In this document: positions 36,001 to 45,200 of the stretch, one piece after another
Layout: every line of letters starts with the position of its first letter
Position numbering within the stretch: position 1 is the stretch's first letter
Source of the DNA: Metridium senile
Taxonomy: Eukaryota; Cnidaria; Anthozoa; Actiniaria; Metridiidae
Direction of reading: 5' to 3'
Assembly: GCA_949775045.1 (NCBI GenBank)
Contig: OX459102.1
Coordinates: forward strand, 12,928,370 to 12,992,369
Length of the DNA stretch: 64,000 nucleotides
Notes under the pieces: model-generated
The model's input: the letters and a program-made list of their open reading frames with translations, nothing else
What the model was told of the DNA's origin: nothing
Database searches by the model: none
Made by a program: the position numbers and the translations under genes

Positions 36001-37903
36001 ATCATAAAGCTGCATGCACACCTCATTAGCATGTTATTTTACACACGCTCATTTGCATGTTAAAAGTGGGTGCTGTGAAAACGTTATATATATATTAATA
36101 TATACTTTGTTTTATAGCTACATCTTCAGCATTTATTCTCAGTCCATCTCAATCATCAACAACAGAAACATATGCTGCCCCACACCACCCCTATCAGGAT
36201 CTAAAACCTCCTGTCAGGGGTACTCCCCCTGGGGTTTACCAGTCATTGAACTTGAACCTGAAAGAAGGTAGGCACTAGTCCATAGATTAGCATATATTAT
36301 ATTTATATACATGGAAACAAGTGAGTAAACTAGTATGGGCTGCATTGGTGTTTGATATAAACGATAGTTAAAATTATATGATGAAATTTGTAATACCATA
36401 AAAAATGTTGATTTAACTTTATTGACTTTTCAAACTTTAAATTTAGCCCTCCGAAAAAGGGCCAAAGCTTGAAACGTCAGTAAAGTTATGTCAACATTTT
36501 TTATGGTGTTACAAATTTCATTCTATTTAATATATAGCATAATTATAATTATCAACAACATACATTGTAAGTTTAAAGCTCATTCAAACATATATTTTCA
36601 CATGGCATCATCACTCCTGAAGTCGCCACTGCGTACAGCACAGAAAGCAATAATGTTTTAATAAAATACAAATTGACCTATTTGATCAACATACAAACAT
36701 CTGTGCAGTGCTCTCAAAGAGCATGTGCCTCATTCAATCAGAATGTGTGATTTCTAATAGCTATTTCATAATGTATAATAATAACAGGTTCCCATTTAAT
36801 TAATCTGTACTTTCCCATTTAAATCTGTACTTATGCAAATTTTGTTGATGTGTGCTAAACACACAGATCAACCAAGCAGAGAATTTCACTTCAGAAATAA
36901 TATACTCTGATTGGTTGATCTGTGTGTTTAGCACACATGTACATCAACACAATTTGCATAAGTACAGATTTAAATGGGAAAGTACAGATTTAAATGGGAA
37001 CCTGTTCAATATAATTGTAATATCTAGAGTGCAAACACTTAATCCATGCAATAAAATCAAAACTGTTACTAGCAAATCGTTCTTATTTAGTGGCTATAAC
37101 TCAACCAGAACAGTCTAAGAAAAGGCAAATACAAAGGAGACAATACTTCATTAAAGCTTTACTTGTCTAAAATAGTCACTAATAGTCACTAAATAAGAAC
37201 TATAGACAGTAAAAAATAGATTTTATTTCACAGATTAAGTGTTTGCGCTCTAGTCAAAGTAGGTTTTAAAATAATGTTCATACTCTTTTTATTAGATGCA
37301 ACAGGGTATCTACTACCCCTTGCACCCGAGACACAAACAGCAAATGACAATGAACCAATTTATAACGAGATATGCAGTCCAAGAGCACATCCCACATACG
37401 ACTATGCTCTCCCTGAAGACACTGTACGATTCTCAGTTCATTCTTTGAATCAAAATACTACAAATGAGCCTGCCTATGTAGGACGTCCCTCCAGGGGCCA
37501 AGAGGAACCAAATGCAAGTGGTGACTCTAAAGGGGCATATGCAGCACCTGAACAAAATGATCCCTCAGATAGGAAGGAACAAGAGGGATCAAATACCAGT
37601 GGTGCTTGCATAGGGTCATATGCAGAACCTACACACAATAGTCCCTCAGGTCAACCTGAATACCTTGACTTTGGTTTTGATGAGAACATGCCTCCAGTAA
37701 GACAAGCAAGGGCTAATACATATCAAGAATCAAATCCTGAGGGCCCCAGAGAGTATCAACAACCAGAGCCCTCTGGTGTAGGGCAAGTGGGCCCTCATAG
37801 GAATGGTCCCTATCAAGCACTGGTACCACAAGGAGTACCAAGATATGAGCCCTTAAGATTGACAGGACAAAATGTAAATAATAAATGTAGTTCATTAGTA
37901 TGA
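30076..37903 (+). CDS. Single-pass receptor with novel Cys ectodomain and ITAM tail (receptor A)
   Basis: Eight exons join in frame to 562 residues: 30076-30352, 31423-31652, 33175-33292, 33678-33790, 34215-34384, 35083-35105 (a 23-nt microexon), 36118-36267 and 37296-37903. Splice phases are 1,0,1,0,2,1,1. Signal peptide about 1-24; ectodomain to about 273 with a CRCIC...SSTY...KC motif and further Cys; a Thr-rich stalk (exon 4); transmembrane helix about 274-298 followed by RWKKK. The tail has many tyrosines: YAAP (329, 442), YQDL (336), YQSL (351), YNEI (383), YAEP (469), YQAL (533) and YEPL (544). YQAL-x7-YEPL is a canonical ITAM spacing; YQDL-x11-YQSL is a wide one. YxxP sites suit Crk-type SH2 domains (family knowledge). 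I do not recognise the ectodomain. Paralogue of receptor B, with which it is tail-to-tail. Confidence 0.87.
30466..30613. mobile_element. Imperfect palindromic element in receptor A intron 1
   Basis: TCTTTATCCACAAATACAGGCACGCGCTGACTATTCAAT pairs imperfectly with CATTGAACAGTCAGCAAGTGACTGTATTTGCCGATAAAGA. No second copy was seen. Confidence 0.65.
30761..30905. mobile_element. MITE family C, copy 2
   Basis: GGTGGATTGCAACCATTCCCAGGAGAG at the left mirrors CTCTCCTGGAAATGGTTGCAATCCACC at the right. The interior is the reverse complement of the copy at 2867-3004. Confidence 0.85.
31778..32405. mobile_element. TIR element in receptor A intron 2
   Basis: AGTCCACCTTCACAGGGTGCTCTCAGTTAAAAATTGTTTAGC-like left arm pairs with GCTAAACAAATTTTTAACTGAGAG...GAGCACCCTGCGAATGTGGACC at the right. 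Further pairing (AAGCTTATATAACAGAGAAT with ATTCTCTGTTATTAAGCTTTT) extends the arms to well over 100 bp with mismatches. Confidence 0.8.
32465..33100. mobile_element. Long palindromic element (family E), copy 1
   Basis: The two halves mirror each other over about 300 bp: TTTCATTTAGCGAGATGATCAACTTTCCCTGG, TTTTGCACCAGATACAAAGCATAGAT, CAAAGATGGCGG and TTTTCGATGAGCTTCAGAAA recur inverted on the right. A one-armed copy lies at 47025-47190 in a receptor B intron. Confidence 0.88.
33363..33605. repeat. (ATGATGATGACAA)n minisatellite
   Basis: ATGATGATGACAA and shorter ATGATGACAA units repeat about twenty times in intron 3 of receptor A. Ile/Cys/His ORFs on the minus strand are artefacts. Confidence 0.92.
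33935..34000. repeat. Small inverted repeat
   Basis: ATCTGTAACACACTTGCTAGTAACCGT pairs with CTGTTACTAGCGAGTACGGTATGTTACAGAT, a stem of about 25 bp with a few mismatches, in intron 4 of receptor A. Confidence 0.65.
34215..34384 (+). other. Transmembrane exon of receptor A
   Basis: Encodes a Ser/Gly/Pro stalk, a 25-residue hydrophobic helix (ITGAIIGVVAVLTVCVIVLV in its core) and the basic stop-transfer RWKKK. Phase 0 in and phase 2 out, the same as the transmembrane exon of receptor B (45558-45452). A palindromic element begins 8 bases after its donor. Confidence 0.85.
34393..34600. mobile_element. TIR element (MITE family F), intact copy
   Basis: TACTGTGCGACTCGCTGTACCGTACC...TTTTTCATCTCAATCGGACCAATTACAG at the left pairs with CTGATTGGTCAGATTGAGATGAAAAA...GGTACGGCAAGTCGCACAGTA at the right. 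An interrupted copy is at 49821-50672. This copy begins 8 bases after the donor of the receptor A transmembrane exon. Confidence 0.85.
34707..34912. mobile_element. Palindromic element in receptor A intron 5
   Basis: CTAATACCGCTGTACTATTTGACAAACAGCGCATTTGCACAGG mirrors CCTGTGCAAATGTGCCTTTTGTCAAATTGTACAGCGGTGCTAG, an arm of about 43 bp. No second copy here. Confidence 0.82.
35206..35664. mobile_element. TIR element in receptor A intron 6
   Basis: Outer arms TTTACTGTCAACCTTCGCAACATCCCTC / GAGGGATGTTGTGAAGGTTGACAGTAA. Inner arms AAAACCGTGCCAGGCTTTATTGATTT / AAATCAATAAAGCCTGGCACGGTTTT. The inner pair is near-perfect and sits toward the left half. Confidence 0.85.
35760..36085. mobile_element. TIR element (MITE family D), copy 2
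   Basis: AGCCCACTTTTAACATGCAAATGAGC...ATAACATGCTAAT...GAGG pairs with CCTCATTAGCATGTTATTTTACACACGCTCATTTGCATGTTAAAAGTGGG. It matches the copy at 18457-18716 in both arms, while the interiors differ. Confidence 0.87.
36384..36527. repeat. Inverted repeat around a GAAACGTC motif
   Basis: GAAATTTGTAATACCATAAAAAATGTTGATTTAACTTTA at the left mirrors TAAAGTTATGTCAACATTTTTTATGGTGTTACAAATTTC at the right. The centre CCCTCCGAAAAAGGGCCAAAGCTTGAAACGTCAGTAAAG resembles the terminal motif of Penelope-like or related retroelement ends (weak family recall). Confidence 0.7.
36786..37004. mobile_element. Palindromic element in receptor A intron 7
   Basis: AGGTTCCCATTTAA...TTTCCCATTTAAATCTGTACTTATGCAAATT...TGTGCTAAACACACAGATCAACCAA mirrors TTGGTTGATCTGTGTGTTTAGCACACATGTACATCAACACAATTTGCATAAGTACAGATTTAAATGGGAA. 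Arms are about 90 bp. Confidence 0.88.
37025..37256. mobile_element. TIR element just upstream of the receptor A tail exon
   Basis: CTAGAGTGCAAACACTTAATCCATGCAATAAAATC is paired by GATT...AGATTAAGTGTTTGCGCTCTAG. An inner pair TTCTTATTTAGTGGCTA / TAGTCACTAAATAAGAA is present. It ends about 40 bp before the acceptor at 37295. Confidence 0.78.
37296..37903 (+). other. Cytoplasmic tail exon of receptor A
   Basis: A single 608-nt exon encodes residues 361-562, all predicted cytoplasmic and poor in hydrophobics. Fifteen tyrosines lie in short motifs separated by Pro/Gly/Asn-rich spacer. The C-terminal ITAM (YQAL at 533, YEPL at 544) is 15 residues from the end. A damaged duplicate of this exon lies near 60085-60890. 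Confidence 0.88.
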
Positions 37904-38276
37904 ATTGACACATTACATAGTTTAACAATAAGTTTAATAATTTCACATACAAATTTCATATAGTAAATGTTATAAAAAGCTAGACTGGCCTATTATCAAA
38001 TAGGCTTAGTTATCAATATTTATCAGGCAAATACATAAAGCATAAAGGTGCTTTTATATCTAGAAAGATAAGCTATTTGTTACCCTAATTCATTATGTTT
38101 TCTTAGATTATATTAAAAATAGTTTTTTTTGTTAATGTCTGTATAGAAATTGGCATTGATGTTTTTGTAGCTGTCTAAAATATTGAATCAAGGACTAGTA
38201 GTGTATAATTTAAGTAGAAATCAACTGACACATACTACAATATATACCTTTTCAGTTCAGTTCAGTAACCAAGAAT

Positions 38277-38372
38277 AATAGTTCCAAGTCGAGGTTCCAG
38301 TTGCCTGGCACACATAGCAAAACCATAATCCATCATGCGCAGCAACTCAAACCTCGCCTTGGAACTATCATT
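38277..38372. repeat. Small inverted repeat
   Basis: ATAGTTCCAAGTCGAGGTTCCAGTTGC mirrors GCAACTCAAACCTCGCCTTGGAACTAT around a 40-bp loop. Confidence 0.75.
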
Positions 38373-39030
38373 GATCGTCACTGAATGGAACTGTGAAAAG
38401 GACAATTTACCAGGATTGTTTTTCTTTTGATTGATAGTGAGCATTACATTTTTCAGATTGCAATATTAATGATAGTATGCCAATGTTTATTGTATTATAT
38501 AATTAATTAATAGTTATAATAGAAACCCACTAGCATATATAGTACTATGAATTACCAAGTTTGTGCAAACTGCTTCAGTGATAATCACATTTTTCTTTTA
38601 CTGATAATCAATAGTGAGGAATCAGGTTGCATATATATATATATTTACTCTTAACTTAAACTTTACTATGCTATTGAGTTTCTGGTATAATAATGTAATT
38701 TGCTTAATATTTATTATGGCTAGGAATACTACAATGTTTTTACAAATTAATTAAAAATATAAGTGTATATATATAACTATTTAAGAATAATATTTTCTAC
38801 AGTTGTAATTTAACTTAGATACTATAATGTACAAAACTATACTTTATTAAAAATACTTTATGTAAAACATTTATAAAATGATGTCCATATTTAAATTTAA
38901 ATATAAGTTTACCTTACTTGTTAACTTGTTGTGTCATATTATGTCATAATTGTTATGACAATTTACTTTAAAATAATACTTGATCTTTTAGAAATTAGAA
39001 GTTCAATTGAATGACCATAGGGTGTCTAAA

Positions 39031-39436
39031 GGCCCGTTCACACGAGCGATTTTTGCGTCGATTTGAGGTGCGATTTTTACAGCGATTTTACGGCGATGTA
39101 AACGCGCGTGTGAACAACCGGCGATTTTACTGTGGCTTTTCAGTATAAACGTTTGCTACAAGTTTCTGCGAGTTTTATGAAAAAATTATCATTTTTGATC
39201 TTCCTCATCTTTCCATGACGGAAAGTAGCTACACATTTCCTATTGGGGGACTCCTAGTTCTAATTTTCACAGTTTTCTGAAATAAATCGCAGCTGAATCG
39301 CGGTCAAATTTGAACATGTTCAAAACACCTGCGATATCGCGGCGACGTGAATTTCCAAAATCGCAGTAAAATCCCCGGTTGTTCACACGAAAAAGCGCAC
39401 CTCAAATCGCCGCAAAAATCGTGTGAACGTCGGGCC
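39031..39436. mobile_element. GGCCCGTTCACAC-type TIR element (family G), full copy
   Basis: GGCCCGTTCACACGAGCGATTTTTGCG...GATTTGAGGTGCGATTTT at the left mirrors CACCTCAAATCGCCGCAAAAATCGTGTGAACGTCGGGCC at the right, flanked by TAA/TTAA. A truncated copy in reverse arrangement is at 43475-43757. Elements with GGGCCCGTTCACAC ends are widespread in invertebrates (family knowledge). Confidence 0.87.
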
Positions 39437-40039
39437 TTAAGTTAACAAACATGACTTCATGTATGTTCAGATTTACTGTTAAGCCTGATTCACACTAGTA
39501 GTACGTGACATCAGCAAAAACAACATATGCAGACTCAGTTAGGCTTTGCTCATTAGCCACACTATTGGGATATAGAACACTTTAATACTAACAGTCATCT
39601 GATTGGCTGAGTGGATGTGATCATTTTCTAAAGTATTTTATTCATTTAAGCCTTATCTAAAGCCACATTTGCCTTCACTCTCATCCTATAAGGTGGATGG
39701 TGGTTGGTCCTGTTGTGCTATTCACAAAGAGTAAGAGATTGTTTCCCCAAGTACAACAGCCACATCTCAAAGGCATTTACTAACCATGTACTCATTTATG
39801 ATTGTAAACTGATGATTTACAGCAGTCTGACCAGTCGTCTACATTTCCCACAACTTATTGTAAATAAGGGCCAGATTGCTAAAACGAATCTGTCTTTACC
39901 TGATTACCCTAATATGTCATTCAAATGAACTTGAAAAGATCTTATTAATGTGTTTTATAACTTATTGAGTTTTAATACATCCTAAGTGTATCTATAGAAT
40001 ACAAAATTAATGCATCTTTGAATATCATAAAATGCTAGT

Positions 40040-41939
40040 TTAAGGTGGATCACTATAGTTTTCGGAAAGCCACACCAGGCCGTTATAAACGTCGTTTTGA
40101 CAAACTTTCCAATTTTCGATTAACCTGAAACTTTTACAGATTATCAGTCTTAGACTGAAATTTAAAACAATTTACTTTGTTTTTAGATTTGTATTTTAAT
40201 AGCAGCGATATACAGGAAAAACGGAAATCAGTTGCGCTTAAATTGTAGACGAACGCGATGAGATCTCGAAAAGCGGCTACCACCACAGTAAACTACAACA
40301 TTAGGCACTTAAAATATCAAAGAATTAAAGAAATCTGTATGTTTGATTTCGAGAAAATTACAGATATATTTTGTACTTTGTAGTTTTGAGTGTTAGAAGG
40401 AATCACTCAATGTGTGGCAATGTGACTTACAATAACTGAACAAATAGCGCTCAAAAACCGTCAAAACCTTCCCTGTACATATATGTCTTTAGTTACTAAG
40501 TTTGGGACAATAAATCGTTCACAGTATTGAGAAATTATTTTTTTTCTTAGAAATGTTAGAGCTTGACTTCAAGCGAAAACACATCACTGTTGCGCTTTTC
40601 TAGAAATATTCAAAACAGCCGTTTACATTTTTCTGTAAAATTCACAAACTCTTCTCCAAAGTACTAGAAATGCCATCCTGAAGCTTCATTTCAATTGAGG
40701 CATTTAAACGTGGTAAAAAAATTAAACTTGGATATCTTAACGAAGCCGACTCGTTCGGCTGTTCACGGCCGCTAATGATGCAAATCTGCGTTACATTCTG
40801 GAGTCACGACGCAATACACCGTGACGGTTTTGGTGGAGTTATTACTTCCGGCGATAAAAATAAATTTCGCTAATTGCTTCATTCCATTGTTCTTTTGATT
40901 ACATCTGACTGCATGTAGTGATACATTCCTTTGTGCCGGTTGAATTTGTGAAATGATTTTCAAATTAGTTACCTTTTCTCTCAAAATACCTGCGAATAAA
41001 AAGTCACAACTAACAAAATTAAAGAACAATGGAATGAAGAAATTAGCGAAATTTATTATCATAAAGTGCTTTATTATCAACTTATCTCCAGCCCTCCCCT
41101 CCCTTCACTGGCTCTTTCTTTTATCGCCGGAAGTAATAACTCCACCAAAACCGTCACGGTGTATTGCGTCGTGACTCCAGAATGTAACGCAGATTTGCAT
41201 CATTAGCGGCCGTGAACAGCCGAACGAGTCGGCTTCGTTAAGATATCCAAGTTTAATTTTTTTTACCACGTTTAAATGCCTCAATTGAAATGAAGCTTCA
41301 GGATGGCATTTCTAGTACTTTGGAGAAGAGTTTGTGAATTTTACAGAAAAATGTAAACGGCTGTTTTGAATATTTCTAGAAAAGCGCAACAGTGATGTGT
41401 TTTCGCTTGAAATCAAGCTCTAACATTTCTAAGAAAAAAAATAATTTCTCAATACTGTGAACGATTTATTGTCCCAAACTTAGTAACTAAAGACATATAT
41501 GTACAGGGAAGGTTTTGACGGTTTTTGAGCGCTATTTGTTCAGTTATTGTAAGTCACATTGCCACACATTGAGTGATTCCTTCTAACACTCAAAACTACA
41601 AAGTACAAAATATATCTGTAATTTTCTCGAAATCAAACATACAGATTTCTTTAATTCTTTGATATTTTGAGTGCCTAATGTTGTAGTTTACTGTGGTGGT
41701 AGCCGCTTTTCGAGATCTCATCGCGTTCGTCTACAATTTAAGCGCAACTGATTTCCGTTTTTCCTGTATATCGCTGCTATTAAAATACAAATCTAAAAAC
41801 AAAGTAAACTGTTTTAAATTTCAGTCTAAGACTGATAATCTGTAAAAGTTTCAGGTTAATCGAAAATTGTGAAGTTTGTCAAAACGACGTTTATAACGGC
41901 CTGGTGTGGCTTTTCAAAAACTATAGTGATCCACCTTAA
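40040..41939. mobile_element. 1.9-kb inverted-repeat (foldback-like) element bounded by TTAA
   Basis: The left arm (about 40040-40895) and right arm (about 41024-41939) are near-identical reverse complements over roughly 850 bp, with very few mismatches (for example TCGAAAATTGGAAAG against TTGTGAAGTTTG near the ends). They start TTAAGGTGGATCACTATAG and end CTATAGTGATCCACCTTAA. The right arm has about 70 extra bases near the centre (around 41062-41130). No transposase is visible. TTAA at both ends recalls TTAA-targeting superfamilies (piggyBac-like), but the terminal bases do not settle it. Confidence 0.9.
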
Positions 41940-42287
41940 GGTATATATGAAATGGTTTCCAGGGATTACCATGAAATATCCCACAATTCACTTGTATTTT
42001 CTAGTTGCACATGAGTCCTTATATTAGGTGAAATGAGTATAATCACACTTGTATTTCAAATTTTAAATTGCGCAATATAAGAATTAAACATTTATAATCA
42101 AGTGTGTATAATAAAAAATACAATTGATAAGTGGGATATCCACAGTATCTATTTTATCCCACACTGTAGAAAATGTCTCATGTGAAGAATACATGTAAGT
42201 TTAATACTACTAAATATCCAACAGCTTCCCTCCTTTCTGATTGGCTGTATTTTCTATTGTGTGGGATGTAAAGTATATGAATGCAAT

Positions 42288-45200
42288 TTATGCATCACTT
42301 GTCTTACTTTCCAACACATGGTACAATGGTTGGTCATCAGGAACAACTCTCGACTTCCTGTCTAATGGCTGATAAACGTTTTCATCTGGGCCACTAACAT
42401 TGAGGGGCTGATATGTAGGCTCAGATATAGGCCCTTCAGGGGCTGCATATATAGGACCATTTGGTGCCTCTCCTGACTTGATATCAATGGTAGATGCATA
42501 GCCAACATTGTCATGACCATCTACAGGGATATTATCAGGTTTATCACCTGGGCCCTCAAGGACGTTATACTCTGGTTCATACTGCTCATTAGGGTCCTCC
42601 AAGACATTGTAGTCTGGATCCTCTCCAGGTCCCTCAAGGACATTATACACAGGCTCATTATTTTGAGGGGTCTTGTCAATGTTCACCCCTGGTTCCATGT
42701 AATCATGATTGTTCCCATTGGGTCTTTCAAGTACGTTATACAGTGGGTCTGTAGGTCCTTTACGAGGTGGTTTAAATACTGGACGCTCTACCTTGTCATA
42801 TCCAGTTGATTGGCCAGTTGGGTTGTCATGTGTCCCTGGTTCTAGTTGGCCCTCATTGGGTCTTTCAAGTACGTTATACAGTGGGTCTGTAGGCCCTTTA
42901 CGAGCTGGTTTAAATACTGGACGCTCTACCTTGTCATATCCAGTTGATTGGCCAGTTGGGTTGTCATGTGTCCCTGGTTCTAGTTGGCCCTCATTGGGTC
43001 TTTCAAGTACGTTATACAGTGGGTCTGTAGGCCCTTTACGAGCTGGTTTAAATACTGGACGCTCTACCTTGTCATATCCAGTTGATTGATCAGATGGATT
43101 CCCTTGTTGTTGATCTAATGGTGTGTACACTATCAACAATAAAACAAAAATAAACCATTACATGTATATCTGAATTCTTTGCCATATGACAATCACATGT
43201 GAACAATCTAACAATAAATACAATAAGTACAATAAATCTATATGCCACTTAACTATCCTGAAAGGATGTTTGATTTGTCTCTAGCTGTAGTAAATTAAAT
43301 TTTTTAATACAACGAGGATCCATGCCTTTTCACACCCAAGTCTTCCAAACTCCCTGGGGTGCACGTGTTTAATATACAGAAATTCAAGACATTGTTTTGA
43401 TAAAGAATATTATGTTGTTTTCTTTGTTTCCCTGTGTTGAATTGAATACAGGATGATATTCCTGAGTTTCTAAAGGCCCGTTCACGCGAGCGATTTTTGC
43501 GGCGATTTGAGGTGCGATTTTCGTGACGATTTTATCGGCGATGAAAATTCGCGCATGTGAACAACCGGCAATTTTACTGCGATAATTCACGTCGCCGCGA
43601 TATCGCAGGTGATTTGAACATGTTCAAATTTGACCGCGATTCAGCTGCGATTTTTTTCAGTAAACTGTGAAAATTAGAACTAGGAGTCCCCCAATAGGAA
43701 ATGTGTAGCTACTTTCCGTCTTGGAAAGATGAGGAAGATCACAAATAATCATAAAATGGAAATATAATATCAAAGTGTCAACAAAAAACACCAGAATTAT
43801 CTTGTATAGGGATTGAATAATTTGTGAAAAATTTGTTTGGGTGGCCTTGGTTCGAGTAGTCGCACTGTAATATTTTTAAATAACTATTAAAATTGTAGAT
43901 ATTGTAATGTAAATTCAAAATTTGTGAAATACATCATTTTAAATTACCAGTAGTTTGGGCGGCTTGCTTTTGTTTTGATAAATCAATGATTTCACTGCCA
44001 TTTCCATATGTTGGGTTTTCTAAACATACAATAAGACAAGTTATATGGAATAAAATAACACAAAAATAGAATAAAAAGAACAGAATAGAGAATAGAGAAG
44101 AAATAGAAAGTGCAGCAGCAGCATATGCTCCATTGGGTTACAAAGTATAATTTTAATAAGGAGAAGATGAGAGAAGCATTTACTTTAGTAGAAGCGCAAT
44201 GAGTAGCAGAATATATACGGTAATATAATAGAGAATACAATAAATGGTGAACAGTTTACCCAATAATTGATACATACCACTTATTAGATATTTTCTTAGG
44301 TCTTACAGGCTGATATTTTAAAAGTTGCATAGGTATTTTGCCGAGCCTCTGGGCGAGCAATGAGTAAAATGTCAGCCCGTACTAACCCAAGAAAATATCT
44401 AATAAGGGATTAATTTTATTATACAACTGTTTATTGTTCAGTAATTTCTTTTATAGCATTTTTTATTTTGGCCATTTTGATTAACGTTTAGGTAAGAGCA
44501 GGTAAAGTCACGCCGACATCAACTCGTCAAACCAGTTTTTTTGGAGGGCAAAATACGGGTTATTCAGCCCTCTAGCTTGGGGTAATAGCATCTCATATTT
44601 GCCCGCAAACAATACCTTATATGGTAAATTTACATCACAGTTGTATAATAAATGTGCTTACCTGGGGTGTTTGGTCCTTTTTGTGGTGTGTTATTTTGCC
44701 TGAATAAATTCAAGAACAACCAAATGAAATATTGATAGCTTACTTATTATAAATAGTTATTAGTGTTTATTACTTTGTTACTAAGATGGCCACTTTGTAG
44801 CCATCATTGACATGACCAACATGACCATTATCAACAGCATTGTCATCATAATCATGACATAACTATGATAATCATGCTCATTATTTCACCATCATTTTTC
44901 CCAAATTGATATAGAAAATTTGTTTTGTGCACAAAATTTGATTTATTATGGCTCAAAAACGTTCAATAGAATTATGTTGTTCAGACCATGCAATATGAGA
45001 TGAGCTTATTCAAGAAGGGGATTGATAGACTAGATAGGGTTGGCATAATAAGGACTATGGCAAAGATATAGCCAGTTTTTAATAAGACTGTAATCAATAA
45101 CAAGTAAAACCTACTGTCTGAGGCTGGCTAGCTATGATACAAAACTATTAAACCAAGTTTGATTAAAACCAACCCTGAAAGTTATCCATACACCATGATT

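Larger units (their letters stand above)
37904..42287. other. Region between the tail-to-tail receptor genes
   Basis: It holds the 3' flank of receptor A (to about 38745, judged from a duplicate at 60870-61897), a small inverted repeat (38277-38372), a GGCCCGTTCACAC-type TIR element (39031-39436) and the 1.9-kb palindrome (40040-41939). I see no further coding exon. ORFs up to 102 codons lie inside the palindrome and mirror each other. Confidence 0.6.

Noticed and set aside
40772..41174. Two ORFs of 102 and 73 codons
   Set aside because: They are mirror readings of the 1.9-kb palindrome and show no domain.
42709..43089. 126-codon + strand ORF with internal repeats
   Set aside because: It is the exact antisense of the receptor B tail repeat; repeats in any frame give repeating peptides.
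42288..43129. ITIM motifs in the receptor tails
   Set aside because: The residue two before the Tyr is mostly Pro or Gly, so the [SIVL]xYxx[ILV] rule is not met.
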